Shown here one piece after another: positions 30,855 through 39,699 of a DNA stretch of 41,154 nt. Made by a program: the position numbers and the translations under genes. The notes under the pieces are model-generated. The model worked only from the letters and a program-made list of their open reading frames with translations. It ran no database searches and was not told the DNA's origin. This stretch comes from Sphingomonas sp. (GTDB lineage: Bacteria > Pseudomonadota > Alphaproteobacteria > Sphingomonadales > Sphingomonadaceae). Where the stretch lies: contig NZ_SSMY01000007.1 of the NCBI RefSeq assembly GCF_004799495.1, positions 1 through 41,154 on the forward strand, written 5' to 3'. Every line of letters starts with the position of its first letter. Within the stretch, counting starts at the first letter, position 1.

Positions 30855-31766
30855 TTACCGGCCCTCCGCGCCGCCGACGATGTGCAGGAAAACGTCGTGC
30901 AGGCTCGGCTGGCGCTGATCGAAGCGGCGCAGCGCGAAGCCTCGCTCGGTGCACTGTTCGAGCAGGTCGGCGGGGTCGGCACCGGGGGCCAGGCGCACTG
31001 CCCATTCCCCCCAATCGCCGTCCGTGCCCGTCTGGTGCGCGTCCACGACACCGGCCAGCGCAGCGGGCGACGCCCTGGCGCTCAGCACCAACTGCACGGG
31101 CAAGGTCGCGCGCGCCTCGTCCTGCGTTCCCTCGAACAGCTTCTTGCCGCGCCCGAGAAACAGCAGGCGGTCGCACAGCCGCTCGGCGTGCTGCATCACG
31201 TGGGTCGAGAACACCACCGCCGCGCCGTCCTTCGCCGCGCGGACGATTTCGCCCTCGAGCAAGCCCTGGTTGACCGGATCGAGCCCGGAGAAGGGTTCGT
31301 CGAGGATCAGCAGGCGCGGCCGGTTGACCACCGCGGTCGCCAACTGAACCTTCTGCGCCATCCCCTTCGACAATTTGTCGACCGGCGTCTTGGCGGACGC
31401 GGCCAGCCCGAACCGTTCGAGCAGCACGCTGCCCTCCGCCCGCGCGGCGGCGGCGGGCATGCCCTTCAGCCGCCCGAAATAGACGATCGTGTCGATCGCG
31501 GTCATCGATTTATACAATCCGCGCTCTTCGGGCAGAAAGCCGAGCCCCGCGCTGTGGGCACGGCCTGGGGCGCGGCCGAGCACCGAAATCGACCCGGCAT
31601 CGGGCCGCAATATGTCGAGCACCATGCGCAGCGACGTCGTCTTGCCCGCGCCGTTGCCGCCCAGGAACCCGAACACCTCGCCGGGGACGACCGCGAAACT
31701 CAAGTCGTCGACCGCGGTGAAGTCGCCAAAGCGCTTGACCACGCCGTCCAACCGCAATGCTTCCAC
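30855..31766 (-). CDS. ABC transporter ATP-binding protein (NatA-like)
   Basis: This 303-residue ATPase has Walker A G-G-N-G-A-G-K-T-T, where the first motif residue pair is G-G rather than the usual G-P/G-H. It has signature L-S-K-G-M-A-Q-K, Walker B L-L-I-L-D-E-P-F and the switch His in F-S-T-H-V-M-Q-H-A. L-S-K-G-M-x-Q-K is typical of NatA-type exporters. A C-terminal extension of about 90 residues follows. The start is a GTG at 31766 with no strong ribosome site; 53 bases upstream of it is a 22-base palindrome that could be its operator. Confidence 0.92.
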   Translation of the reverse strand: MEALRLDGVVKRFGDFTAVDDLSFAVVPGEVFGFLGGNGAGKTTSLRMVLDILRPDAGSISVLGRAPGRAHSAGLGFLPEERGLYKSMTAIDTIVYFGRLKGMPAAAARAEGSVLLERFGLAASAKTPVDKLSKGMAQKVQLATAVVNRPRLLILDEPFSGLDPVNQGLLEGEIVRAAKDGAAVVFSTHVMQHAERLCDRLLFLGRGKKLFEGTQDEARATLPVQLVLSARASPAALAGVVDAHQTGTDGDWGEWAVRLAPGADPADLLEQCTERGFALRRFDQRQPSLHDVFLHIVGGAEGR

Positions 31767-31818
31767 TTATGTACGCCCCCGACTCGGCACGAAATCCCGT
31801 TCCGTGCACCACATGACC

Positions 31819-31840
31819 ATATCACCAAGGTTGGTGATAT
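31819..31840. promoter_or_regulatory. Near-perfect palindrome, likely operator of the ABC exporter
   Basis: ATATCACCAA and TTGGTGATAT are exact reverse complements around a two-base GG centre. The site is 53 bases upstream of the ATPase start in a 284-base gap that otherwise holds no gene. Size and symmetry suit a dimeric repressor. No regulator gene is beside it. The binding protein is unknown. Confidence 0.6.
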
Positions 31841-32050
31841 CCCGACAAATCCTTATCCGACAATCGCTTCCATCGATGGATCGCGCCGCTCGACATATTG
31901 CCGCCAGGATAGCAATGCCGGAATGTCGGGCCGTAGGCTCGGCGAATTGCCTTCCTCGCAATAATTGACCGGCGGGCACGGCGCGGTCGAAAACTACGCG
32001 GGACGTAGGCGAAATGGGTGGCCAGGCCCGAATTGGGCAGCCACGCAACA

Positions 32051-34084
32051 TCACCAGATATGCACCCGGTCCGCCGGCGCCAGGTACAATTTATCGCCCG
32101 GCTGGATGTTAAACGCCCTGTACCAAGGGTCGAAATTACGGACGACGCCGTTGACGCGATACTGGCCGGGCGAATGGACGTCGCCGAGCAGCTTCTGCCG
32201 CTGAAGATCGTCCCGCACCTTGACCTGCCACGCCTGGGCATAGGCGAGGAAGAAGCGCTGGTCGCCAGTCAGCCCGCCGATCACCTTCGCCTTGCCATGC
32301 TTGGCCTGGTACCGCTGATAGGCGGTATAAGCCGTCTCCATCCCGCTCAGGTCGCCGATATTCTCGCCGAGCGTCAGCTTGCCGTTGATCTTGGTGCCGG
32401 GGACCGGCTCATATTGGTCGTATTGCGCAGCAAGTGCGGAGGTGTGCGCGACATAGGCCTTCTTCGACGCGTCGCTCCACCAATTCTCGAACTTGCCGGT
32501 TGGGCCGAACCGGCTGCCCTGGTCGTCGAAGCCGTGCCCCATTTCATGGCCGATAATCGCGCCGATCGCGCCGTAATTGACGGCGGCGTCGGCGTTCGGG
32601 TCGAAATAGGGCGGCTGCAGGATCGCTGCGGGAAAGGTGAGTTGGTTGGCGAGCGGGCTGTAATAGGCATTCACCGTCTGCGGCGTCATGCCCCACAAAG
32701 TGCGATCGACCGGCCTGGTGTAGCGCGACAAGGCTAGTCGATGCTGGAAATCGGCGGAGCGCATCGCTGTGCCGAGCAAGTCGTCGCGATCGACCCGGAG
32801 CGAACTGTAGTCGATGTAATTGACGGGATGGCCGATCCGCGGCTCGAACGCCGCCAGTTTGGCGAGCGCCGCTTTCTTCGTCGGATCGTCCATCCAAGCG
32901 GACGCGCTGATCTTCTCGGCATAGGCGGCGCGCAAATTCTCGACCAACTCGGTCATCTTCGCCTGGCTCGATGCCGGGAAATATCTCTGCACGTAGATCT
33001 TGCCGACGGCTTCGCCGAGCACGGCGTTCACCAACTGCACGCCGCGCTTCCAACGATCGGGCTTGGCCTTCACGCCCCCCAGCGTGCGCGAATAGAAATC
33101 GAATTGCGCATCGTCGAACACCTTGGGCAACAGGACCGACCGGTCGCCGATGAAGTGAAACGTCAGATAGTTCTTCCACGTCTGGAGCGGGGTCGCGGTC
33201 ATGATCCTGCCCATCGCGGTCAGCGCGGTGTTGTTCGCCATCAACACGGTCGGCGTGTTGTCGAACCCGGAGGTCTTGAGTAGCAGCGCCCAGTCAAAAT
33301 CGGGTGCCTCGGCCTTCAAACCCGCGAGCGTTTCGGGGGCGTTCAACTTGGCGAGGTCGCGACTTTGCTCGGGCGACCATTGCTCCTTGGCCATCGCAGT
33401 CTCGAGCGCGAAGATCGCATCCGCCTTGGCGCCGGCATCGGGAATGCCGGCAAGCCCCAGCATCTTCGCGATATAGGCTTTGTAGGCGGCGCGAATCGTA
33501 TCGTATTTTTCGCCCTCCAGCAGGTACATATCGCGCGGCATTCCCAGCCCGCCCTGGCCCACGACGGTCGTGTAGTGGGTCGGGTCCGCAAGGTTGGGGA
33601 TCGATCCGATCGAAAGCGGGGAGGCATAGCCGGTCGTCGCGAACAGCGTCTGCAACCCGGTCAAATCGTTCACCGCTGCAATCCGCGCGAGATAGGGTTG
33701 GAGCGGCGCAGTCCCCTTCGCTTCGATCGCGGCTTCATTCATCCAGCTCGCGTAGAAATCGCCGATCTGTTTGCCAGTTGCACCATACGCCGCGGGGTTC
33801 GCTGCCATGTCGTCCAGCAAGGCATGAATATCCGCCTCGGCATTGTCGGCGAGCTGGTTTCCATATCCTACCGCGCCCTTGTCGGCGGGAATTTCCGTCC
33901 GCTTAGCCCAGGCGCCGTTCGCGTAGCTCCAGAAATCGTCTCCCGGACGAACGCTTCTGTCTTCCGACGTCAGGTCGACTCCGAACGCGCCGTATTTCGG
34001 CTTGGTGACCTGCCCGACCGTCGGAAGGGCGATCGCGAGCGCGGCCGCCCCGGCGGTCAGGCGGATCAATGTAACGGATTTCAT
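32051..34084 (-). CDS. M13 family metallopeptidase (neprilysin/PepO-like), exported
   Basis: This 677-residue zinc peptidase has a Sec signal peptide (residues 1-24, A-G-A-A-A-L-A-I-A-L-P-T-V-G). The peptidase N-terminal domain then starts at F-G-V-D-L with P-G-D-D-F-W-S-Y-A-N-G-A-W. The zinc site is H-E-M-G-H at residues 513-517 with the third ligand Glu574 in G-E-N-I-G-D-L-S-G. V-N-A-Y-Y-S-P binds substrate. The C-terminus is V-H-I-W, without the Cys of the eukaryotic C-x-x-W end. It probably cleaves oligopeptides in the periplasm or at the cell surface. It is divergent from an AraC gene. Confidence 0.95.
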   Translation of the reverse strand: MKSVTLIRLTAGAAALAIALPTVGQVTKPKYGAFGVDLTSEDRSVRPGDDFWSYANGAWAKRTEIPADKGAVGYGNQLADNAEADIHALLDDMAANPAAYGATGKQIGDFYASWMNEAAIEAKGTAPLQPYLARIAAVNDLTGLQTLFATTGYASPLSIGSIPNLADPTHYTTVVGQGGLGMPRDMYLLEGEKYDTIRAAYKAYIAKMLGLAGIPDAGAKADAIFALETAMAKEQWSPEQSRDLAKLNAPETLAGLKAEAPDFDWALLLKTSGFDNTPTVLMANNTALTAMGRIMTATPLQTWKNYLTFHFIGDRSVLLPKVFDDAQFDFYSRTLGGVKAKPDRWKRGVQLVNAVLGEAVGKIYVQRYFPASSQAKMTELVENLRAAYAEKISASAWMDDPTKKAALAKLAAFEPRIGHPVNYIDYSSLRVDRDDLLGTAMRSADFQHRLALSRYTRPVDRTLWGMTPQTVNAYYSPLANQLTFPAAILQPPYFDPNADAAVNYGAIGAIIGHEMGHGFDDQGSRFGPTGKFENWWSDASKKAYVAHTSALAAQYDQYEPVPGTKINGKLTLGENIGDLSGMETAYTAYQRYQAKHGKAKVIGGLTGDQRFFLAYAQAWQVKVRDDLQRQKLLGDVHSPGQYRVNGVVRNFDPWYRAFNIQPGDKLYLAPADRVHIW

Positions 34085-34172
34085 TCGAAAAACTCCTAGC
34101 GCTTGTCGGCGTGGGCCTAAGCGGCTTTGCGGATTTCGACTTGTTAGATTTTGCGTGTTTCGTCAGACTGAG

Positions 34173-34191
34173 AGCCAAATCGATATTGGCT
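34173..34191. promoter_or_regulatory. Inverted repeat between peptidase and AraC genes
   Basis: AGCCAA and TTGGCT flank seven bases (ATCGATA, itself nearly symmetric). It lies in the 184-base divergent gap, about 90 bases from each start, where a regulator of either gene could sit. AraC proteins more often use direct repeats, so the link is weak. Confidence 0.35.
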
Positions 34192-34268
34192 TGGAACGAT
34201 TGGGCCAGAACTGTGTGCGCATCTGATGGGCAAAGCGCTTTTCGCCAGCGGCGAGGGATCGGCGCGCC

Positions 34269-35120
34269 GTGATCGAGATGGTCGAAATGCGCCGCCACGG
34301 GGCAGGGTCGGCTAGTCCGTTATCGGGCAAGTTCGTGGTGTCGGCGCTGCCGCCGGGCGAGAGCGCGGTGCAGTCGTCGTCGCCCTCGATCAAGGTGGTC
34401 ATAGAGGGCGAGGAGATCCACGAGATCGACGGTCGCCCCTACGTGGTGCGACCCGGCCAGATGCTGTTGGTCGATCGTGGCGCGCCGTCGCGCGCAACCG
34501 TGCGGCGCAATCAGCAGACGCTGGGCTTGTGCGTTTATCTGCCGTGGAGAGGTGACGATGGATTCGATCCGAACCTGCTCTTGCCGCGCGCGATCCTGCA
34601 AGCGACCGACTCCAACCCGCTCGGCCGGCTGATCGCGGATTATGCCGCGCGCTTGCATCGAGCGCCCGGCGACGCCCAGCTACCTGCCGCGATGATGGCG
34701 CAGGTGAACGCGTCGCTGGACGGCGTGCTGTCCAGTGCAGGACAGTCGATCGGCGCGTTGGAGGTGAAGAAAGCTTCGACGCGCCAGGAAATCTATCATC
34801 GCCTCGAAATCGCGCGGGCGCTTCTCCACGAGAATATCGACCGGGCCGTGCCGCTCGACGAATTGGCGCGCACGGCCGGCTTGTCGGGGTTTCATCTGAC
34901 GCGCTATTTCGCCGCCGCCTATGGCGCGCCGCCGGCACGCTATCATCGCACGCTACGGCTCGACCGGGCGGCACAGCGTTTGCGCTGCACCAATCTGGCG
35001 ATCACCGAAGTCGCGCTGGACGCGGGTTACGCCGAACTGAGCGCGTTCACCCATGCCTTTCGTCGCGAATTTGGCTGCCCGCCGACCGCTATCGAACGCC
35101 CTCGCACGCGCCTTTCCTGA
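34269..35120 (+). CDS. AraC family transcriptional regulator
   Basis: This 283-residue DNA-binding protein has an N-terminal cupin-like part (residues 20-100, with V-V-R-P-G-Q-M-L-L-V-D). The C-terminal part is a pair of helix-turn-helix units: P-L-D-E-L-A-R-T-A-G-L-S-G-F-H-L-T-R-Y-F, then I-T-E-V-A-L-D-A-G-Y-A-E-L-S-A-F-T-H-A-F-R-R-E-F-G. The second matches the AraC signature closely. It diverges from the M13 peptidase and converges on the PDZ-hydrolase. Either neighbour may be its target. The effector is unknown. Confidence 0.9.
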   Translation: MIEMVEMRRHGAGSASPLSGKFVVSALPPGESAVQSSSPSIKVVIEGEEIHEIDGRPYVVRPGQMLLVDRGAPSRATVRRNQQTLGLCVYLPWRGDDGFDPNLLLPRAILQATDSNPLGRLIADYAARLHRAPGDAQLPAAMMAQVNASLDGVLSSAGQSIGALEVKKASTRQEIYHRLEIARALLHENIDRAVPLDELARTAGLSGFHLTRYFAAAYGAPPARYHRTLRLDRAAQRLRCTNLAITEVALDAGYAELSAFTHAFRREFGCPPTAIERPRTRLS

Positions 35121-35129
35121 AGCGCGTAG

Positions 35130-36536
35130 TTAGGGCGCCGTCGGCCGTGCAACTGGCGAAGCGAAGCTTCGGACCCGTACGGGAGGGCTCGCCATGCTGT
35201 CGCGGATCCACGCGATGATCGGTTCCAGCACTTTCGGGTTGAACATCCCGAACTTCAGCCCCCCGGCCGCCATGTTGCGCCGGCGAAACGCGTCGCGGTC
35301 ACCGACCAAATCCATCGCGTGCATGGTATCGAGGACCGACACGAACCGCGCTGTCCCGGGTCGATACCAATTGACGACCTCCGCTATCATGCGTTGATCG
35401 GTGTCGAACAACGCGACTTCGTCGCTTGCGCCGTAAAGCGACAGCACGTTGCTCTTGGTGTCGCGCCACGCCTTGATCAGCGGCAGTCCAGGCAGGTCCT
35501 GCGCGAAAACATAGCTTCGGCCGAACGCGTGGGCGCCCCCGTCCCACCCGACCATCTCGCGCAGCGCCTGCCCCGCGGCCGGATCGGCTGCCGCGATCCG
35601 CTCGGGGGACCAGCGATCGACGTAGAAATGACGTAGCGTCGCGGCCCGCATCGCGTATTTCGCTTCCTCCTCCGCCGGATCGGCGCCGTTGATCAGGAAG
35701 TTCTGGTAAATGGCGAGATCGTTCGAATAGGCCGCCCAATCCTTGAGCACGGTGCCATAGACTGCGACCCCGCGCGGCGCGTTCTCCGCCGCCAGCATCG
35801 GCGCCTGAAGCCCGCCGAGTGAATGGCCGTAGAGGAAGATGCGATCGGGCGAGATGCCGAGGTCCTGGACCAGATGGCGGTACGCCGTGCGATACGCGTC
35901 GAGTTCGGTCGCATAATCGATGTCTTCGCAACGCACCCCGCCCCGACTGTCGCCCATCCCGGGCTTCTCGACGCGGTAGAAGCCGATGCCGGCGTCGGCG
36001 AACCCCTTGGCCAGTCCGCCGTAAAGGCCGAATGGATCCCCCGCCTCGATGCTGGCGCAGGTGTAACCCTGCAAAAAGAACACGACCGGTGCGTCGGGCT
36101 TACCGGCAGGCATAACCAAGATGTCGCGAATGGCTCCGCCCTTGAAGCCGTAAGCGCCATATTTGACCGTCGCGTTGGCGTAGCTTTCAAACGGGCGCGA
36201 CGCGGCCTTGCCGCTCACGGTTCGACTGGCGCCACCGCGCCGATAGTCGATCCGGATCGGATCGCCGCCGCGCAGCGGCTCCATCGCGCGGACGACCGCG
36301 AGCGGATTATCCGTCGGCTGGCCGTCGATCGATACGATGATATCGCCCGTGGTGATGCCGAGTTGCTGCGCGGTCGCACCCGGCAGCACCTCGAGGATCG
36401 CGACGCCGCCCGTGGCAGGGCCGAGTTTCGCGCCGAGCGTAGCGCGGCGCGGCAACGCTTGTGCGTGGAGGGGCGTGCACGCGAACGCGAGAGCCAAGCC
36501 AGCAACGATTAAGCACGCTTGAGAGATGGTTTTCAT
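35130..36536 (-). CDS. Exported PDZ domain-alpha/beta-hydrolase fusion
   Basis: This 468-residue protein has a Sec signal peptide cleaved after L-H-A (about residue 25). A PDZ domain follows at about 30-115 (A-T-A-Q-Q-L-G-I-T-T-G-D-I-I-V-S-I-D-G-Q-P-T is the peptide-binding segment). The alpha/beta-hydrolase has its nucleophile in G-H-S-L-G-G, Ser239, and a likely His in T-M-H-A-M-D. It is predicted to be a periplasmic esterase or peptidase-like hydrolase. PDZ domains usually dock C-terminal peptides, so the fusion may tether the enzyme to a partner protein. It ends nine bases from the AraC stop, convergent. Confidence 0.85.
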   Translation of the reverse strand: MKTISQACLIVAGLALAFACTPLHAQALPRRATLGAKLGPATGGVAILEVLPGATAQQLGITTGDIIVSIDGQPTDNPLAVVRAMEPLRGGDPIRIDYRRGGASRTVSGKAASRPFESYANATVKYGAYGFKGGAIRDILVMPAGKPDAPVVFFLQGYTCASIEAGDPFGLYGGLAKGFADAGIGFYRVEKPGMGDSRGGVRCEDIDYATELDAYRTAYRHLVQDLGISPDRIFLYGHSLGGLQAPMLAAENAPRGVAVYGTVLKDWAAYSNDLAIYQNFLINGADPAEEEAKYAMRAATLRHFYVDRWSPERIAAADPAAGQALREMVGWDGGAHAFGRSYVFAQDLPGLPLIKAWRDTKSNVLSLYGASDEVALFDTDQRMIAEVVNWYRPGTARFVSVLDTMHAMDLVGDRDAFRRRNMAAGGLKFGMFNPKVLEPIIAWIRDSMASPPVRVRSFASPVARPTAP

Positions 36537-36786
36537 ACGCTCAGCATACCCGCCCTGAACTGCAGCGTCCTTGCTGAATCTTGCGCGTTTTAGTCGATTT
36601 TCCGCATCCTCGCACGATCAAATGACCGAGCGTCATCGGCCACGCGCCGAGCGCGCTCGTGTGGCTCATTGGCCTTTGCATCGGAGCGATGACTAGCTGG
36701 GCAGGATGGCAAGCCGGCAAACGTCAGAGGGCGCCGCTCACAGTTGAACCACAGCTCGCATCCTAACGGTACGGTCTGGCGCCACG
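36537..36786. other. 250-base gap with a possible 35-residue membrane peptide frame
   Basis: A plus-strand frame from GTG 36659 to the TAA at 36764-36766 would give a short peptide starting V-W-L-I-G-L-C-I-G-A-M-T-S-W-A-G-W and ending in a polar tail, 20 bases before the next gene. No ribosome site supports it and it is too short to be trusted. The rest must hold the promoters of the divergent neighbours. Confidence 0.25.
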
Positions 36787-37356
36787 ATGAAACCGTTCGA
36801 TTTCGTGTTCGGACTGATCTCCGTGATCACGTCCCTAGCTCTGACTCACCTCGTCGCTGGAATTGTTGCCCTAATCCGGAACGGCGCAAATGTGACGTTC
36901 TCCTGGCGACACGCAGCATGGACGTGGGTTGCCTTCGCCTTGGTCGTCGGAAATTGGGCGTCCTTCTGGCAATTGCACACGATCGAGACGTGGCCTTTTC
37001 ATCGCATCATGATCGGACTTGCGTTCATGATCAGCTTCTATGCTTTTTGTGCGCTGGTCATCCCAGAGGTCGTTCGCGGCCAGCCACTCAATCTCGGCGA
37101 ATTCCACGAACACGAGGGAAGGCGGTACATAATTGCCCACATTATCTTTGCTGGTTTGGCGATGATTCAATTGGCCCTTCCCACGACCAGCTTTATGGGC
37201 TGGCTGCTTGCGGCACGCTTTGCGCTGCTAGCGTCGTTGCTGAGCTTCGTGGCGCTGTTCACGCGGAGAGTGTGGCTTCAAGCCGTGGCAGCGATATCAT
37301 TAGCCGTCCTGTCCACCTACGTCATGGTTAGCCTGACGAGCGTCGTGGCAAGCTGA
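36787..37356 (+). CDS. Hypothetical multi-pass membrane protein, 189 residues
   Basis: I see about six hydrophobic segments: F-V-F-G-L-I-S-V-I-T-S-L-A-L-T near the N-terminus, W-T-W-V-A-F-A-L-V-V-G-N-W, I-M-I-G-L-A-F-M-I-S-F-Y-A-F, a pair around residues 115-150, and the C-terminal A-A-I-S-L-A-V-L-S-T-Y-V-M-V. A polar loop with H-E-H-E-G-R-R lies in the middle. It is an integral inner-membrane protein with no family I can name. Its codon use is less GC-biased than the housekeeping genes, fitting an accessory gene. Confidence 0.65.
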   Translation: MKPFDFVFGLISVITSLALTHLVAGIVALIRNGANVTFSWRHAAWTWVAFALVVGNWASFWQLHTIETWPFHRIMIGLAFMISFYAFCALVIPEVVRGQPLNLGEFHEHEGRRYIIAHIIFAGLAMIQLALPTTSFMGWLLAARFALLASLLSFVALFTRRVWLQAVAAISLAVLSTYVMVSLTSVVAS

Positions 37357-37428
37357 GAGAGCCGCACGGACCGTTTGATTGTAGGTTACCTGCGTAACGA
37401 CCGCTTTTGAGGAGCGCCGCGCCACCCC

Positions 37429-37457
37429 AGAACGGTCGAATTTGGGGCGCATAGCCG
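37429..37457 (+). repeat. Degenerate intergenic repeat, copy C
   Basis: It reads AGAACGGTCGAATTTGGGGC then GCATAGCCG, in the gap between the membrane protein and the first YD-repeat gene. A second partial copy (TAACGACCGCTTTTGAGG) is at 37395-37412. Confidence 0.5.
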
Positions 37458-37611
37458 TCGATGGATATCCGGTGCGACGGCGTGAAAGGACTGAGGCCGA
37501 TCGGAATCGGCAGTTATCCCCAGAAAACGACGCGCGAGAACGGGCGGGCGGCTAAAGCTCTGTTGTAACGTTGGATTTCGGCCTGCATTCTTCCTTGTGG
37601 GGGAATACGAG

Positions 37612-37866
37612 ATGAGCCGCAAGAAGGTTTGGCTTCTGTCGTCGATTGCTACGATACTCGTCATGGGTAGCGCGGCCGCTGCGCAGGAGACGACGACATA
37701 CACATACGACGCGCTTGGCCGACTGACCGGCAGCTCCATCAGCGGCGGCCCCAATAGCAGTCGCGTCACGGGGACTTGCTTTGACGCGGCGGGAAATCGC
37801 ACGAGATACGACGTCGCGACGACCGTCCCCGCGGCGTGCCCGACACCCACTCCAACGCCTACGTAA
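37612..37866 (+). CDS. Small secreted protein with a single YD repeat, 84 residues
   Basis: The N-terminus is a clear signal peptide (R-K-K-V-W-L-L-S-S-I-A-T-I-L-V-M-G-S-A-A-A-A-Q in outline). The mature part holds one YD/RHS repeat, Y-T-Y-D-A-L-G-R-L-T, and its companion F-D-A-A-G-N-R-T-R-Y-D-V. It then ends in a P-T-P-T-P-T tail coded by a short repetitive stretch. It is far too short for a full RHS shell. It could be a stand-alone orphan of the array or a remnant of a larger protein. The ATG at 37612 is chosen because it begins the signal peptide; a GTG five codons upstream is in frame. Confidence 0.7.
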   Translation: MSRKKVWLLSSIATILVMGSAAAAQETTTYTYDALGRLTGSSISGGPNSSRVTGTCFDAAGNRTRYDVATTVPAACPTPTPTPT

Positions 37867-37921
37867 CGCATAGTCGCGGTCTTTCTGAACAATTGAATAC
37901 GTTGGATGTGGGGGTGAGCGT

Positions 37922-37984
37922 TTGGGAAACGCGGTTTCGAAATTAGTCGTCGGTATCGCCAGCGTGGCGCTTTGCCTTACAATG
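37922..37984 (+). pseudogene. Out-of-frame signal peptide of the following RHS gene
   Basis: Frame 2 from a TTG at 37922 reads L-G-N-A-V-S-K-L-V-V-G-I-A-S-V-A-L-C-L-T, a typical Sec signal with polar start and hydrophobic core, preceded by a G-rich possible ribosome site (GGGGGTGAGCG). It then runs into unlike sequence, while the RHS body begins in frame 1 at about 37975. A small deletion or insertion between the two would explain it. It may be a sequencing error or real inactivation. Confidence 0.55.
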
Positions 37985-39699
37985 TGTCGACCCCCGGCGG
38001 TGTCAACATATCTGATGGCTATTTCTCGGGGCAGGTGACCGACCTGTCGATCGGAACGCTGAAGCTCGATCGGTTCGCGCTCGCGCCATCCAAGTTGCCG
38101 GTCAATGACCCCTATTTCGGGTTGGGCATCACCAACAATTTCGACATCTATGTCGCACCCAATTTCATCAAGGCAATCGGCCCGCCGGCACCCCGTGCTG
38201 CGGAATATCATCCGATCGTACACCTCGGACAAGGCGCCAGCGGGGTATATCTACAAAGCTCGCCGACGAGCACGACCATCGGGAGCTTCAACAGGGAAGC
38301 GGACAGCGGCATTCTGGCGCTAGTCGGCGGCGCGTACGTGTACACCGATAGCAGCGGCACGATCTATACGTTCAACCCCTCGGTTCAGGCCGGCGGCGGG
38401 TCGGGCGTCTATTCCCAGCGAATCGACAACATCCTCTACCCCGACGGCCGCCGCGAGACGTTCAGCTACGATACCAACAAGCTGCTGAAGATGGTCAGCG
38501 ACACGGCCGGCTACGCGATCGTGTTCGACTATAATTCGGATGGCGACGTGGCCGCCGCGTGCGGTTTCAATTTGTCCCAGGACTACGTCACGGCGTCATC
38601 GACCTGTTCAGGTGCGGCACTCAAGACGACCTACACCTATACGTCGAAGCTGCTGACCGGCGTCACCGACGTCATGGGCCAGACGACAACCTATTCGCAT
38701 TCGACCGGCATTGGTTACGGCAATCCGATCACGTGCGTCATGCCGCCGGGGTACACGATCTGCAAGATCGCAAATGCCGAAGTGCCGCGCATCGGGACGC
38801 AGACGTTAGCCGACGGCAGTATCTGGCAACTCGCTTACGATATTACTTGTGTGCCCGACCCGGATTTTCCCGAAGCTTCGAACGATGGATCCTGCTCGGT
38901 GGATGTGACCGATCCCAATAATAAGGTATCGCATTACGGATTCACCAAATCGTCGCCAGGGGTGGTCGTCGACGCCAACGGCAAGACGACTTGGTACAAG
39001 TGGACGGGTTCCAACCTGAACGACGTTCTGAACTACGATCAGACGCCCAACGGACCCTACCTCATCGAGGTCGATTATCCCGAAGGCGACAAATATTTTG
39101 CCGAGTACAATGGGCCTTGGAACGCGATCAGCAAGGCGACGCGGCGGTCCAAAACGGGAAGCACCTCGACCGACCTGGTCGAAGAGTGGGGATATGCTGG
39201 GTGCTACGCCCCAAATACCCTGCAGAATTGCGGCAAGCCGATCTGGAAGAAGGATGCCAAGGGCAATCAGGCCGACTATGCCTATTACGCCTGGGGCGGC
39301 ACGCAATGGGAGATGCCGCCGGCACCAAGTGCGGGTGCGGCACGGCCACTCAAACTCTACACCTATGTCCAGAAATACGCGTACGTGAAGGATTCGGGCG
39401 GATCGCTGATAGCGGCCGCCACGCAGATCTGGGTGCCGGACACGATAACCGAGTGCCAGACCGTATCGGGAAGCGGAAACGGCACGCCGGTGTGCGACAC
39501 GTCCGCGCCGCAACGCGTCACCGCCTACGAATATGCCACCAGCGCCGTCGCCAACAACCTCTTGCCGCGCGGCATGACGGTCACGGCCTATGTCGGGAGC
39601 ACGCTGACGACGCTGCGCACCTGCTACGGCTATGACCCGCGCGGGCGAAAGATCAGCACGACGACGCCGGGCGCCGGCCTGACGGGGTGCCCGCTATGA
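37972..39699 (+). CDS. RHS/YD-repeat protein, N-terminal chain (start disturbed)
   Basis: This open frame of about 575 residues is rich in Tyr, Asp, Gly and Thr. It starts at N-V-S-T-P-G-G-V-N-I-S-D-G-Y-F-S-G, a domain typical of the entry of RHS proteins. YD-like repeats follow: I-L-Y-P-D-G-R-R-E-T-F-S-Y-D, Y-A-I-V-F-D-Y-N-S-D-G-D, T-D-V-M-G-Q-T-T-T-Y and C-Y-G-Y-D-P-R-G-R-K. Several Cys pairs suggest an exported, disulphide-bearing chain. No good start codon exists in this frame (TTG at 37972; open back to 37918). The expected signal lies in frame 2 just upstream. The stop overlaps the next ATG in ATGA, so the shell is continued by a second protein. Confidence 0.8.
   Translation: MPYNVSTPGGVNISDGYFSGQVTDLSIGTLKLDRFALAPSKLPVNDPYFGLGITNNFDIYVAPNFIKAIGPPAPRAAEYHPIVHLGQGASGVYLQSSPTSTTIGSFNREADSGILALVGGAYVYTDSSGTIYTFNPSVQAGGGSGVYSQRIDNILYPDGRRETFSYDTNKLLKMVSDTAGYAIVFDYNSDGDVAAACGFNLSQDYVTASSTCSGAALKTTYTYTSKLLTGVTDVMGQTTTYSHSTGIGYGNPITCVMPPGYTICKIANAEVPRIGTQTLADGSIWQLAYDITCVPDPDFPEASNDGSCSVDVTDPNNKVSHYGFTKSSPGVVVDANGKTTWYKWTGSNLNDVLNYDQTPNGPYLIEVDYPEGDKYFAEYNGPWNAISKATRRSKTGSTSTDLVEEWGYAGCYAPNTLQNCGKPIWKKDAKGNQADYAYYAWGGTQWEMPPAPSAGAARPLKLYTYVQKYAYVKDSGGSLIAAATQIWVPDTITECQTVSGSGNGTPVCDTSAPQRVTAYEYATSAVANNLLPRGMTVTAYVGSTLTTLRTCYGYDPRGRKISTTTPGAGLTGCPL

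Noticed and set aside
36744..37331. Alternative 195-codon frame overlapping the small membrane protein
   Set aside because: Its product is Arg/His/Cys-rich without structure, whereas the other frame codes clear membrane segments.
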